Assembly (NCBI RefSeq): GCF_000224145.3
Contig: NC_020169.2
Location: forward strand, 1,587,479 to 1,651,478
From: Ciona intestinalis
Lineage: Eukaryota; Chordata; Ascidiacea; Phlebobranchia; Cionidae
Length of the DNA: 64,000 bases
Direction of reading: 5' to 3'
The position numbers and the translations under genes were made by a program. Below the pieces are notes generated by a model. That model did not search any database, had not been told where the DNA came from, and saw only the letters and a list, made by a program, of their open reading frames with translations. Every line of letters starts with the position of its first letter. The first letter of the stretch is position 1. Shown here piece by piece: positions 12,401 through 25,100 of the stretch.

Positions 12401-13101
12401 ATTTATAAAAGTCGAATTGATCAATAACTCTTGCCTCGTATATTGTGGAGAGTTGGAGTCGGTAGTAAAGCGGTATGAAGTAAATACACACGAAAACACT
12501 TGGGATTAAGGTTCCAGTCATATGCCATATGTTTATCATACCATAGGTGTAAGTCTCAGTTGGAATTCCGATCATTGTAAGAGCAGATATGTAGGTAACC
12601 GCCAACGAAAGCCCAAGTGGAATCTAATAAAAAAACGGATTTGTTTTAGCGATGTTCGTTAAACGAAGTGACAATACAGTAGGGTGGGGATAGATGGGAC
12701 ACTTTTTAGCTCTATTTTCTCGCCCCATTTAGTGGTAAAAAAGGAACATTCAAAGAATTATAAAACTATATGATAACGACTCCCATAGACCACCGTTAGT
12801 TGTTTTAAACACGATCAGGATACTTAGATATTGTGTGCTAAAGATGTCCCATCTTCCCCCACTCTACTAATGGTTTATTATAAATGTTATACCGGAGGAA
12901 TCTTTCTGTTTCCAAAGTAATAGTTTGCCACTGAATCGTCCCTTCTGGCTTTGTATGCATAATATCCACCAACCAGAAATGTTAACAAGAGAGATGCTGC
13001 AAATAATTGTAATTTAATCTGAAGTTATATAATTGAAAAACATCCTCACCTGAAAACACCACCAAGTCAAAGGTGCCAAATTCTCTGCTCGCCACGTCCA
13101 T
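9447..13101 (-). CDS. SLC5 sodium/solute symporter, tandem copy B
   Basis: This is a tandem paralogue of the gene at 2599-6730 in the SMCT/NIS/SMVT part of SLC5. Exons in transcription order are 13101..13050, 12996..12893, 12623..12435, 12368..12303, 11690..11571, 11500..11346, 11228..11088, 10840..10622, 10563..10451, 10392..10235, 10166..9943, 9860..9757 and 9694..9447, giving 1893 nt and 630 residues. Every exon after the first has the same length as in copy A. The first exon differs (MDVASREFGTFDLVVF). Protein similarity is very high in the C-terminal tail (GANDPRKSNPDVFVPILDN). Intron 3 uses a GC donor (GAG|gcaag after 12435) where copy A has GT. Several introns carry MITEs absent from copy A. 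No break is seen, so it is probably functional. The substrate is unknown. Confidence 0.93.
10888..11066 (+). mobile_element. TA MITE in SLC5-B intron
   Basis: Full-length family copy, TAGTAGGGTGGG to CCACCCTACTA, in the intron where copy A carries a SINE instead. Confidence 0.9.
11718..11912 (+). mobile_element. TA MITE in SLC5-B intron
   Basis: Family copy starting TAGTAGCGTGGGG; the right terminus has diverged (CCACAGTACTCTA). Confidence 0.85.
11940..12270 (+). mobile_element. Near-complete composite SINE
   Basis: The element begins with a tRNA-like head (ATAGTGGTTAACCCGCC), continues through GGACACTTAACGGCAGTAGC, ACCCACAAAGTTACATATG and AAAAGACTGTCGTTTTTTC, and ends in a TCATTCATTCATTC tail. 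It is the most complete copy in the window, about 330 bp, in an intron of SLC5-B. Confidence 0.8.
12677..12869 (+). mobile_element. TA MITE in SLC5-B intron
   Basis: A 193-bp family copy ending in CCCACTCTACTA, close upstream (in the transcript sense) of the exon 3 acceptor side. Confidence 0.88.
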
Positions 13102-13369
13102 TTTGAATTTGGTTGATAAGTTAAACTCAGATTTTAACACAACGTTTAATTCAACAAAACCTCAAAAGATCTACAGAACCTTTGAAGTAGGTATTACCTG
13201 CGTCTCCTATAGTCTCTATAGGCGTACTTTATCTTTCTTTATATATTATGTTGTGTTCTTATGGGTTTGTATTGAGACGCCAAATTGTAGAATAAAAGCT
13301 AAGGCGAGCACACACGTATATATAGGGCACTTAATTTGCGAAATAGCGACTTCTTTTTTATTCGTTTAA

Positions 13370-13575
13370 AAACACTGATTGAATTTACCATATGTTTTAT
13401 TGTTTAACAACAGTAACCGGCTTTGATGCGCGCTTTATAAAGTCGCAATAATACTTTAAAACAACCCTGTAACATTTTTCTGAATATTATTAAATGGGTC
13501 TGTTATAAAAAATAAAATCAGAAAACTCTCGTCTGACAAAGATTACCATCTTTTCTTCATCCTACTACAATAGGT
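13370..13575. mobile_element. Second TIR repeat family, partial copy
   Basis: Aligns with 15150-15364 through ATTTTTACAATATTTAAG-like sequence, GGCTTTGA, TTTATAAAGTCG and AAATGGGT. It ends in ATCCTACTAC, similar to the MITE terminus, so it may be a longer relative of the TA MITE. Confidence 0.5.
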
Positions 13576-13765
13576 AGACTGCTTGCACAGATGTCTACAT
13601 TGTTAATTTGAAACAAGATATACCATTTATTTCGTTCTATATACATATAAACATTTATATACTGTATAGCCTACTGACTGCCTGTACGGAAGTCAACATT
13701 GTTGGTTTGTAACAGGATATCGTTTATTTCGTTGTATATACAAATATTTATATACTGTATACTGC
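13570..13765 (+). repeat. Two tandem ~95-bp units
   Basis: Two adjacent copies share GTCTACATTGTT/GTCAACATTGTT, TTATTTCGTT and ATATTTATATACTGTAT. This is a simple tandem duplication. Confidence 0.7.
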
Positions 13766-13848
13766 CTTGGGGTCCGTAACATGCTGGAATTTCAAATATT
13801 TCTCTTTAAGTGTGAGCTGCTACATAACTATGTTTTTGGTTTATTACC

Positions 13849-14500
13849 TTTTAGTTGCTGCCTAAAAATTCCTACACATCAAAACTTGAGAATTCTTACA
13901 TGTACAGCTGCCATAAAATTAGTACAGTATTCGACATGATGTTGGAGACCACCGAAACAACCTAACTAAAGCTTTTCTGTGCGTTACTGGTCGCTAACAA
14001 CCTATATAGACTAGGGTACTTCTAGACTACAAAAGCAAAGCGCTTCTGTAAGTTTCATGACCTAAAGCGCTTATAGGCTGATTATTCTGTTCAACTAGAA
14101 CGGCTTGGACGTGCACCAGTAGTGCCGAACTTGAATTCCAAGTTCTGTTTTTGATACAGATCTAAATGGAGGTGAATTTATATACGGCAACACTGCAAAT
14201 CAAGATGCTTTCTGCATTTGTAGATGCGATAAAGATGTAGAGAGTCGTTGTTTTTTAAACTGGCGAGCAAAGCAGTTTTACCATCCCATTTGTTTTGCAA
14301 TTTTACAATTCTAATATGCAACAAAATAACAAGAGTTATAGGCAGGTGTTTGAATTGTGTAGTTATCTATTGAACTGTTTCGTAAAAATGCAAATAACAA
14401 TACATTTTTGAACAATTGATTTATTATTTTGCGCGGTCTTTCTCAGGATGCCATCGTGGATTAAAACCGCTCAGTAATCAAGCTCAAAGCGGGTATTATA
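13849..14500. repeat. Paralogous block upstream of SLC5-B
   Basis: Counterpart of 8646-9350. Conserved runs are separated by small indels, consistent with a duplicated unit that has since diverged without an open reading frame. Confidence 0.6.
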
Positions 14501-14564
14501 AGGGTATAGAGCGACCATAATAGGAAACTTGTGTGGTTGCCGCCGTCTCCCCCCACCCACTATA

Positions 14565-14756
14565 CAGTAGGGTGGGGGAAGACGGGACACCTTTTTTCTT
14601 TTTTTTTCTCCCCGTTTAGACGTAAACAAAGAACATTTAAGAAATGTTTAAACTATGTGCCCATGACTCCCATTGACTGTTAGTAATTGTTTAAAACACG
14701 ATCAGGATATTTAGATATTATGTGCTAAAGGTGTCCCATCTTTCCCCACCTTACTA
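14565..14756 (+). mobile_element. TA MITE with an adjacent end fragment
   Basis: Full-length copy starting CAGTAGGGTGGGGG. Immediately left (14535-14562) is a right-end fragment (CCCCCCACCCACTA) of another copy, so one MITE appears to have landed beside or in the remains of another. Confidence 0.85.
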
Positions 14757-14828
14757 TGTATCATGTTTAAATAACTGGGCTATATTTTTGAATCAAAAGC
14801 AAAGCTTGACAAAAACCTACAAAACTAC

Positions 14829-15364
14829 AATGTAGGGAAAGATGAGACAAAAATATTTTTATACTAATATTTGTTTTGCAATACCGGAATTAACTAGCCG
14901 TGCTAGTTTCTTTGCCATGTAAACATTATTAAATAAATTTAAAACGATATTATTTTGTTTTTTAAGCCCTAGTTAAAGCCATAAACTCCTGTCCATTTCT
15001 CAGGTTAATATCTCGTTTGTTTAACAAAACTAAAACTAGTTTTATAAGACTAAATCAGACTGTACGGAATATTTCAGCCTATATTATGAAACTACGACAT
15101 ATCGTTCACACTCGCGAACTACAAAATTAGCACCTTTTTATGTCGCATTTTTTACCCATCGAAAAAAACAGTGATTCTATTTAACATATTTTTACAATAT
15201 TTAAGAATAGTAATCGGCTTTGACGGACTTTTATAAAGTCGTGATAACACTGTCGATAAACTGTATAACATTTTTTCTAATTATCTTTAAATGGGTGACT
15301 GTAAGAAGAAAATTAAAACAAGTCTAGTTTGATAAACTGTCACATCCACCCCCACCCAACTGTA
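14829..15364. mobile_element. ~536-bp TIR element, second family
   Basis: The left end TGTAGGGAAAGATGAGAC and right end CCACCCCCACCCAACTGTA are weakly inverted, suggesting a non-autonomous DNA element. Its right part matches 13370-13575. No transposase frame is seen. Confidence 0.45.
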
Positions 15365-15539
15365 TTTTTAAAAGGGGGTTCGTCAAAGAACCCCCCACCC
15401 AAGCTGTACATGTGAGTACAGTAAACTAACTTCTTAACGAAAAGATTTGCAAACAGAACACTGGATGAGCTTCACAGTATACGCCGTTCGGGGGCTTCGC
15501 TTGTATCGCCTGTATGACGTTGGGCACTACTGACGTTAA

Positions 15540-15612
15540 ACACGCCGACCATGCAGTTGTATGGGTGATTCACGCTCTGTGTAAACCACAATGGCGGAGA
15601 AAATTAAAGAGT
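15540..15612 (-). mobile_element. SINE body fragment
   Basis: Contains CACGCCGACCATGCAGTTG and CACAATGGCGGA, which match the body of the SINE at 5030-5100. Confidence 0.6.
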
Positions 15613-16147
15613 TCAGACCACGCTCATACAATTTGGTTTTAAATGAAATGAAAATTAAGCTTATTTGTGGTATTTTTATGTAAATAAATATAGTCAGCCC
15701 CCGCCCCCCATTAAAAAAAAGGGTTTAAAAACTGGGAAAAGCATCGCCCATTGTTCTGTCACTCGCAGGCGCTATGTATATAAACATAAAACTAAATAAT
15801 TTCAAAATCGTTTGATTTGAGTTTAATTCAAGGAAGAAAAAGAAAGAAAAGTTGGACAAAATAAAGTGGGACAAACAGCGAACATTGATTGTTTACAATT
15901 GGAATATGATGAGACACATTTTCTTACAGAGATGCAGGTATATAGTTTAATGGACAATTACAGATGTTCTATTTTTAATGAGGGTTTTTGAAAGCATGCA
16001 TGGTTTGACAAAAAGCAGAATACACGAGACATAGAGAAGTAATGTATAAGTTGCGTATATGTACACAGTAAATATAAAACATATCCAGCATGTTTTCGTA
16101 CCTCCCTTCTTTGGGCTATGAAACTTATAGGGTAGCAGAATGTATGA

Positions 16148-19100
16148 TTATGGTATCACGATGCGTGAAATGTCCACAACAGCCTTGATAAAGAGAGAGT
16201 TGCCCTTGAGATAGCAATTGTCTTTAAGTTCTTTGTGGGACACAAATTTTGGGTAGCCGAACCCCAACGTGGAGTCATCGTCTCCGTCTGCTGTTGGCTG
16301 CTGAAAGTTTTTCCATGTTGGGTCCGGCGTGAAACGGACGCTGATGTGGCTTCTTTTTGATGACAGTGGATCGCCTTGGTCTAATATGGTAAAGGTGATG
16401 TCATGGGAAAACGGCCACTCCAAGAGTGAGTCGTAATCGCCAGGAAGGACACGAATGTAGAGGGACATGTGAGAGTTAAGGCCGCTACCGTTGCCGTTTA
16501 AGAATGCAGACAACTGAAGTTTGTAACCGTACCGGTGTGTGTAGAATGGTGGACTTCGCATTTCTATGGCTTGGTCTTTCTGTGCTGCCTGTAGTTTCTG
16601 TGAGTAACCAGGTATTTTCCACAGAAGTGTACCGTTCGTGTTCACCGTGAGGTCGCTCAGTTGTTTCTGGAGCTCGCTGATGTGGCTTCGTTGAGTTTTA
16701 ACGAGGTCAAACATTGCCCTGATATGCGACGCGTTGGCTTCCGTAAGGTGGCGCTCGAGATGATACCTTGGACACTGAAGTAAAAACATACGAATGAGGA
16801 AAAGGAACAATAGGAACAATACTGATTGTGTTTGATTTACTAAGGGGGAACTTCTATGTAACTCCGTCGCATGAGTTTAAATTGTACTTTCTGCCATTTA
16901 TTTTTTTATATATATTTATTTGTTTATATGTATTATAGTGCTGCTATTAGAACCAGAAACCGAAAACATAGCTTCTTCCGCTGGCTGTAATATAGCGGGC
17001 AGGTAGTCAGATACGCACCCGCGAACAAAGAAAATCAAATAAAACGTCAAAACTGAGCAAACAAACACGCATTGTTGCATCACCGACTACGTTGATGTAA
17101 GTTAAGTCACCACGCATAGGTGTGCCTTTTAAATTTATGTGTGTTCTGTAGGCTTACTCATATAAGCGACGGGCTTGGCATATTTAAACATTAACGTGTT
17201 TTTGCCCTAAACGTCAATAGTAACAAGAGTACCGTTATAAGTTCTCATTACACTACAAAAATCCATTAAATTTTCAGAAACTATGATGTCATCTAGTTGG
17301 TGGAAATGAATTTTGGTTTAAATGTTTGATGCCAAAATTGTCCATTAATATACCTTGTGTTTGCAGCCAGCTTCTTTGAATGGACAAGCAGTAAGCGCGG
17401 ACTTGCAATGTTCTTTCAAGTGAATTTCAAGCTCCTCTCGTGGAATTTTAAGCACGTCACAACGATTCGGGCAACCGATCGGGTATCTTGGACAAGTGCC
17501 GTGATGCGTCTGTGTGAAATTAAACAAATGTATTATTTTCAACTGAAAGTCTTTATAACGAACAGCCAAATTTGATAAAAAATAATACATACACATTATT
17601 ACTAAACGCCCTATCCCGGTATTATATTGGTATTCAGTAATTACATAGTTTTCATACAAATTATACACACACCTGCAATATATCGATGTTGAAATCTTTT
17701 GAGCAGTGCGTGCATTTGGTTGGCCTCTTAGGACAATCTCCAGTCACGTGACGAGATAGATATTTTCTCAACATTTTGGCTCCACATTTATTCTCACAGT
17801 GGACGCTCTCTTGCGGGCACGCCCCCTCGTGCTCGTCCATCTAAAAAAGCAAATAAGAAAGTTTGATAATATATTCATGGCGGCAAAGATGGGACACTTT
17901 TTTATTCTATTTTCTCGTCCCATTTGGTAGTAAACAAACAAAAAACATTCAAAGAATTATAAAACTGTATCCTCACGACTCCTACAGACCGTTGTTATTT
18001 GTTTAAAACACGATTCGGATATTTGGATATTATGTGCTAAAGGTGTTCCATCTTCCCCCAACCTACTTTTTAATATAATAATAGACCTTTATTTGTCTCT
18101 TCGATTACGGTAGCGAAGATTCGAAATATTTTAAACGAAAAGACAGGATTTAGCGACAAAACAACAGTTGTTAAAACACGCTTACACTTAAAAATATATT
18201 TAGATTTAGTTAGAAGAAAATAAGCGTGGTCGCTACACCTAGCAGACAAACCAGCCATTTATGTTTAATTATTATCAAAGTTAAATTATTATCATTAAAA
18301 ATTATTATTTTACTTGACTGGCGTATGTTGTTGTTCAAGTGTTAATGTTAAAAAAAATTGGTTAGAATTATTTTAAACGCGATTATATTGTTCAACATAA
18401 TACGTGAATCCCCTACATCAGGATACTTATAACCCCTATTCTACATACAGTAAAATTTGTAGTCAAAAAAGTAGTTGGTATTTCCCTAGCTGAAATAGCT
18501 AGGTGCAGCGTTACATTACACTTGTTTGTTCGTACCATTTCTCCCGTGAATTCTTTTCCACAAAAGTCGCAAGCCACTCGTCTTTTCATGCATTCGTATT
18601 CAAGGTGATCGGCCAATTTCATAGACCTTATACGAACGCCGCATCTGTTCGGGCAATCACGTTCGCTGTGGCTGCACTTGTCCATATGTGCCTGTCAATA
18701 ATAGAAAAGGTTAGCCATACTGCGTATCGGGCATTTATCACCAGTTTCTTAAAATTTTCGATGTAATGCTGAAGTAGTGGAACACAAGACCATTTGCGGT
18801 TAAGCACAAAATCAAACAAATTATAATGGGCAATACACACCTTTTTATTCTATTTTTCCCTACCATTTTCAGCAAATTAAGAACGTTTAAAGAGTTATAA
18901 AACCGTATCCTCACGACTCACATAGATCGTTGTTAGTTGTTTAAAACACGATCAGGATATTCGGATATTACGTGGTAAAGGTGTCCCGTCTTCCCCTACC
19001 CTACTATATGTCATATTATATCATACTTACTAACCTTTAAATTATGAAGCTTCCCTGTCCATTTGCAACCACTCGAGTAGTTTGTGCAATGTGTAGTCAA

Positions 19101-22100
19101 CGACATTATTTCTGTTTCCAGATCCGGGTCGGGGTAGATCTAAAACATAGACACAAAATTAACAATTTATAAGTTACACATACAAACATAAGATTTATTT
19201 ACATTCTGCTGTGATAACAAGTTGCTGCCATAAAACATATGGCGTGGGCCCTCGGGAGATGTACACACAGGTGTGGCACGCGAATATCTTTTATATTTCC
19301 CTACTATAACACGTGTGTTAACTCCCGAGGGTAGATACGCTTGCATTATTCAGTGACTATAATGTTCTTAGATTACAATATTGCGGCATTAACAGATATT
19401 TTTAGATGTTACGGTCCTTTTGCTTTTTTATTCTTCAAACCGTTGGGACTCCGTAAAGCAGATGTCGCATTCAAGATATTTTTCAATTCCGTGTTATTTT
19501 TACCAATAGCAAATGCTGCTGTTTTAATAAACAGTTTCGCAGACACCTCCGACCGGCATTTATTGCTCACCGCTAATTATAATTTCGCAGTAACCACACG
19601 GTTACATGTAACGTTACCGAGCAATTTAGCTTTCTCGGTTCCGCTGCCAGTCCGACTTAACATTTTTGCCACAAGAGTGACGAACGAATAAATGACGGAA
19701 TCGGTTCGGAATGCGGTACCGATGGTGAAGATAAAAACACAATCATTCGAAGGTCAGGTCTAGACTTGTCTAAGAGAAACACCCAGCACTGGCGCAATGC
19801 AAACTGATTAAACAGCTTTTAATAATAAACCGGTAACCAACGAATTTTGGCACCGTCAATTTCGGTGCACTATCCTAATATCTCAGAAATTAACGAGGGT
19901 GGACTTCTACATGCCAAATGAAACGTTGCTGTGCTTAGCTTTTAAATACTGTAAGTGTATAAAAGCATATTTGTTACTTGAAAACCTTCAGGCTAAAAGT
20001 AAAATAACTTTGGCTTGCGATAAATCGACTCATACATTGCGGTTTGCAACCGTAAACCACAACGGGATTAAACACTCAATTGGCATGCAGAAGAGCGAGG
20101 GTTGAATAGCTTCTGTTGTAGGTAAACAAATTAAGGTTCAAGGTAATTCGTCTGTAAAGATGTGGTTTCAAAAAGTACAAAAGAGAAATTGTGAAACTAA
20201 TTTATGAAGTTTGACCTTCTCGAAACCGAAGCCGTAAAATTTGGAATTTCAACTAGCTATATTTTTGGACACGTTACACCACAAATTTTCGACGTTCTCA
20301 CGAAAGCGAATGGCGCAACATCGCTCTGCGTGTAACGCTATATTATTGCGACAATCCAACGGAACTCAGGCATACCTAAACAAGCGAGAAACCTGTTCGT
20401 TAGATTCTATTTTATTTCGATGGACGGAAAACTTGGCTATCGAACTATTTTGGTTTAAAATTACCATTAAACAATGGATTGACGCAAAATTAAAATAATC
20501 TGTTAAATCAGAAAAGTTATTATTTTGTTTGAATGCATTAAATAATACGGATAAAGCAATTCGATTTCTGTTTTTGCCGAAATCCGAAACGAATTTAAAT
20601 TCTTAACGACAGGTGTAATAATGAGTACGACACGTACAACCATATTTGGGTATTCAGTAAAACCCACACGAAAGTGAGGATAATTTGAGGGACCATCACA
20701 CCAGGAGCATGGGAACGGTTTAATAACAGAGCAATCACGACGTTTTTAAACGCGAAAGCTGCGTTACGACTTTGCGGTCGCCAATCAAAAGTTTCGTGTA
20801 GTCTTAACACTAACCTTGGCGTAATCCAATGACAGGTGGTCCACTGGACAATTGAAGACACCCTCTCTGAAAAAGAAGAAAAAATATTAATATTTTCGTT
20901 CATGGAAAACATTGGTAATAAAGATACAATTGCCACAAAAAGGTGGTCAACAAAAACAGCTGTGACGAATTTTGTGCTTGTTTTTAATTATTTTAAAAGG
21001 AGAAATGCGTTTATTCCATACTTAGATGTGACCCTTGTTTTTACTTTTGAGTGATTCACCCTTAAAAAAGCGTACCCACTACGGAAGTAAGCATGATTCA
21101 GATGTTTTGCATCATCTGCATTAGGGTAGATAACTGAAAGCGCCAACGTCATTTATTTGGCACGATTAGTAATTACCATTCAAGGAGAAATAACCAAGAC
21201 ATAATTCATAACCGATTCGGGGCAAAATCCTGAGACCTTTTCACCACAGGGATCAGACTCGAGTCGGCGACCTTGGGGACACAAGGGACTCGCTATTATA
21301 AGAAGGCAAGAGGAAGAGGAATGAACTGTATATATTTGCCTGGTGCACGTAATTAATCATATACGGGGACTGTTGTATTTTTGTGGCGTTTGCTTTACTC
21401 TCCAAAGAGAAAAAATGTTGATTTATTTCCGGAGAAAATTTGGATGATATCATTTGGGAAACCAAGCTTAATGTCATATGTTATTCGAAGTTCTTCCTGT
21501 GGGCTGTTATCCGGGAAACGATAAGATCCTGTGGGAAATATCGCTTTACACTTGCCAACGGTAAAGGCGCGTTAAATTTACTAACATCAGTTTAAAGTTT
21601 AGTGATTCACAGTTCAAACAGTTTATCGTCTTTTTTTGTGTCCGATTGCGGGTTCTCATGTTAGTACGTCTTGTTAACAGGAGTCTAAATATGGATGACA
21701 CATGAGCGGTGCTCAGAATGACATTTCTTATCAGCAAGAGGTCTAGGGCCGCTGCAATTTACATTCCCACGCAACCGCTAACGGATTGAAATATGAGCCA
21801 CGCGTTTGCCGAACCAGCCATTTCAATGCGAATTAGGGATTTATTAGTCCCCACCGACGACTTCTTAATATCTTTGGGTCTATATTCAGTCACTAACCAC
21901 GACGTCTACCCGCGGCAACGCTGGTAATTGGTAGCAATTACTCAAATGATATTGGGTCTGGTCTTCAGCGATGAAAGATATGGCTTTGGACTAGGTCAAT
22001 TTGGTCGAAACCAAAATTGTCTTTTATCACTTCAAGCTTGTCCGCTCTTTCCCTTATATAGTAGGGGGGGAATATGGGACACCTTTCATTCCATTTTCTC

Positions 22101-25100
22101 ATCCCATTTGGTAATAAACAAAAAACATTCAAAGAATTACAAAACCGTATTTTCACGACTTTAGCAGACCGTTGTTAATTGTTAAAACACGATCAAGATA
22201 TTTTGATATAATGTACTAAATATGTCCCATCTTACCCCACAGTACTGTATGATTTGCGACCAATACTCCCCGCGTGCGTTCTTTGTTAGCGCATTGACGT
22301 CAGTGAGCAATAACCAAGTCGTTAGTCTGTCAGGCTTTCACTTAACAAGAAACAAATGACCATATCCCGGATGCCGGGAGTGAACAAAATATTTAACAAC
22401 CTATGTTGAACAATTTGTTGGCTGTCAAGAAAAACATCTCCCTTTGTGCATTTCCAATAGCACACCCTTGTCGAACATGTTTTTTTTATTTTACCAACCG
22501 TATAGTATATTGCTGTTTGATTGAAGGCAACATGTGAGAATATTTAGCATCTGTAACTGTCTTAAATAAAAACCCGCGACGAATTGTTTTCATTTTCGGC
22601 GAATCGTTTGTTTAGATTCTAAATCGCTGCTAAATCCGATTTAAATGCTCAAACATTTTAAGTGCTGGATCACTCGTCGCTTGTCTGATGACACCGACAT
22701 GCATTGTTACGTCACAGGGTCGAGTGGGATTGTAAAGGGATGACGGGGAATCAATTTATGAGCTGTATTGTTCAAACCACGCACGTGGCAAACACCGTTT
22801 GTAAAAAGCCGAGGTGATAAATGATGATCAATAAAATCCCACCCAGACACCAGAGTGTAATGACATTCGATTCCCTTGTTAACTGGAAGAGCCAAACGGT
22901 TGTTTATCTGTGTGCGAAGATCAAAGAAGTACAATTACCTTACTAGATCATTTAGACTTCTAAAGATAGAACAAACCACATGGGAGACACGGGCCGACAC
23001 GGATGGACACACAAACCAATTTAGGCAAACGCCCACGGTCTTGCCGCGAGCACCTTGACCCGTGACCTTGCTTTCAGTAAAGGTGACAACACCCAGGTTT
23101 AGGAAACGAAGGCAAAAACTAGTAGTTACATGGTTACCGAAAACTGTAGCTTACAATTTGGAACAAAAAGTGTGTTTTGTTTTCGTTGCGACAAACCCAA
23201 AGCTTAAGTAGGCCACACAATTCGACCTACATCCGCACCACGTGCCTCGGGCTTGTATTGTTATCGTAGCGATTCTGTTACTTAACAACTTGCAAACAAT
23301 AGAAAGTGCTTCTTTATCGGCTCTGGATTAACTTAATGCGGAAAAGCTTCTTGGAAACGCTGGTTAATTGAATGAAGGAAAGGGATTTACGATACATTAG
23401 CAAAGTTGCGCTTACTGTTGATAATAAATATAAAGCAAGCTTTCACTACGGCGGCTAAGTGTGGTAAAATACGTCATTGATCTAATCGTAATGTCATATG
23501 GCGGATTTCCATTCAATTTTACCAAATATGAACCTTCGGTAATAGGGGATCGGATGGCGTTCCCCCGGCGTCCGACATTGTGACGTGCAATTGACGTCAC
23601 AAAAGAGGCTTCCGCAGAAAACCATACTGAGTGACGGACAGAATGAAAGAGACTTAGTTACACAATAATCCTTAAATAAAACAACATGGGCCCATCTTGA
23701 TACTGAGCGATCGACGTCCGTAATCCAACCCAAATATGATACGCGGTAGACTGTATGACGTACCATACAAGCCAGCCAGTGATTTGATAAAAGATGAAGT
23801 TAATCCGTTATACAATACCGACAACAAAAACATACAATGCTGGCTTTGCTTGTTTTGAGAATAGAGGTGGCGACAGTTTCAATATCTGTGGCGGTAGTTT
23901 GAAAATGATTCCGTGACCGGTTGTGTTGTTTTATTGATAATAGCTTTAAAGAACGTTACGGGATTCCAAATATGCTAAAAACTTTCTCCTTGAGCGGTTA
24001 CATGAGTAGATTATGGCAAAGACTACGTCTATGCGCAGTTTGCCTGGGAAATAACGTCAAACTCACGGTCCATAGCTCCGTTGCTGGCGATACGCCACAG
24101 TTTTGAAAACTGAAAAGTACAATGGCTGATGATGCGGTACATAGACTGACTTAAGCCCGCGAAGAATGGTCGCTTTTTAATGTGGTGCAACTGAATTACT
24201 GATGAATTCAAACCATTGTTAGAAACGTAGTGAGGACTAAAGAACGAACTTCATTATTGTGAGCAACAGAGCGAAAACTTGGATACGATGCCAGCAGGAA
24301 ATCGGGATGAGAACGATAAACACAACAAACCATTTGATCAGTTTCATCATAAAGGGCCTTATTCAATAATCAATGCCCTATATTTTCCATGTTCATTTTT
24401 GGGAAGGTTATCACTTTTAGTACTTGTTGATGTTATATGACATGAATTAAAAACTTTTGTTGCGGAAACCAAGAAGATCGTTTAATGTTTATCGAGCGTA
24501 ACTAAACCAAACTTCTGCCACGGTAGGCGTTATTTACTCCCAGTGTTGATGTATGAACACGACGAGTATATTTTAGGAAAATACACAATGGAGACCCTGT
24601 TAACATGTTACCGCAAGGTTCAACTCTTTGCTGATGTTTCCTCTTTTAAAAAGCCGGGTGGGATCCAGTCCATTTGCTCTCAATCGAAGTAATGCCGAAA
24701 CAATATAGCTTACCGCACACTAACCGTGAACTTGCTTCGGTATGCGAGTGTGCAGTGTAAACACAGATATCGTTCCAAACCGACATTTCAGTGGTAACCG
24801 CGATTTTTCACGCTCAATTGAATGATTTGTTTTTCGCTCGCAATTTTAAGGAGATGTCGCTACAAAACCAAACGTCGACGTTTCGGTTTCCTTTGGTCGC
24901 ATCCAAATCACTGGCGAGGTAAACAAATGCTGTAGCTATGAAACATTGTTGACAGTGAGTCAATTGTAGTGGTCTCGACCGGGCAAGTGGCACTCAGATC
25001 TGCGATTAATTAATTGCGCGTTTCGCCGATTACCTCAATTAACCCACTCCCGACTACAGGGCCGCCACCCAAGCCTCTTATTACTGACGCTCGGAGACCA

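Larger units (their letters stand above)
13102..16147. other. SLC5-B upstream and TRAF4 downstream flank
   Basis: A TATATATA at about 13315-13322, roughly 215 bp upstream of the SLC5-B start, could be a core promoter element. The rest is repeats: a TIR element pair, tandem 95-bp units, the SLC5 paralogous block, a MITE, and a SINE fragment near 15540-15612. Nothing coding is supported. Confidence 0.5.

Noticed and set aside
19341-19691. 116-codon plus-strand frame in TRAF4 intron 2
   Set aside because: It lies inside an intron with no homology recognised; probably a chance frame.
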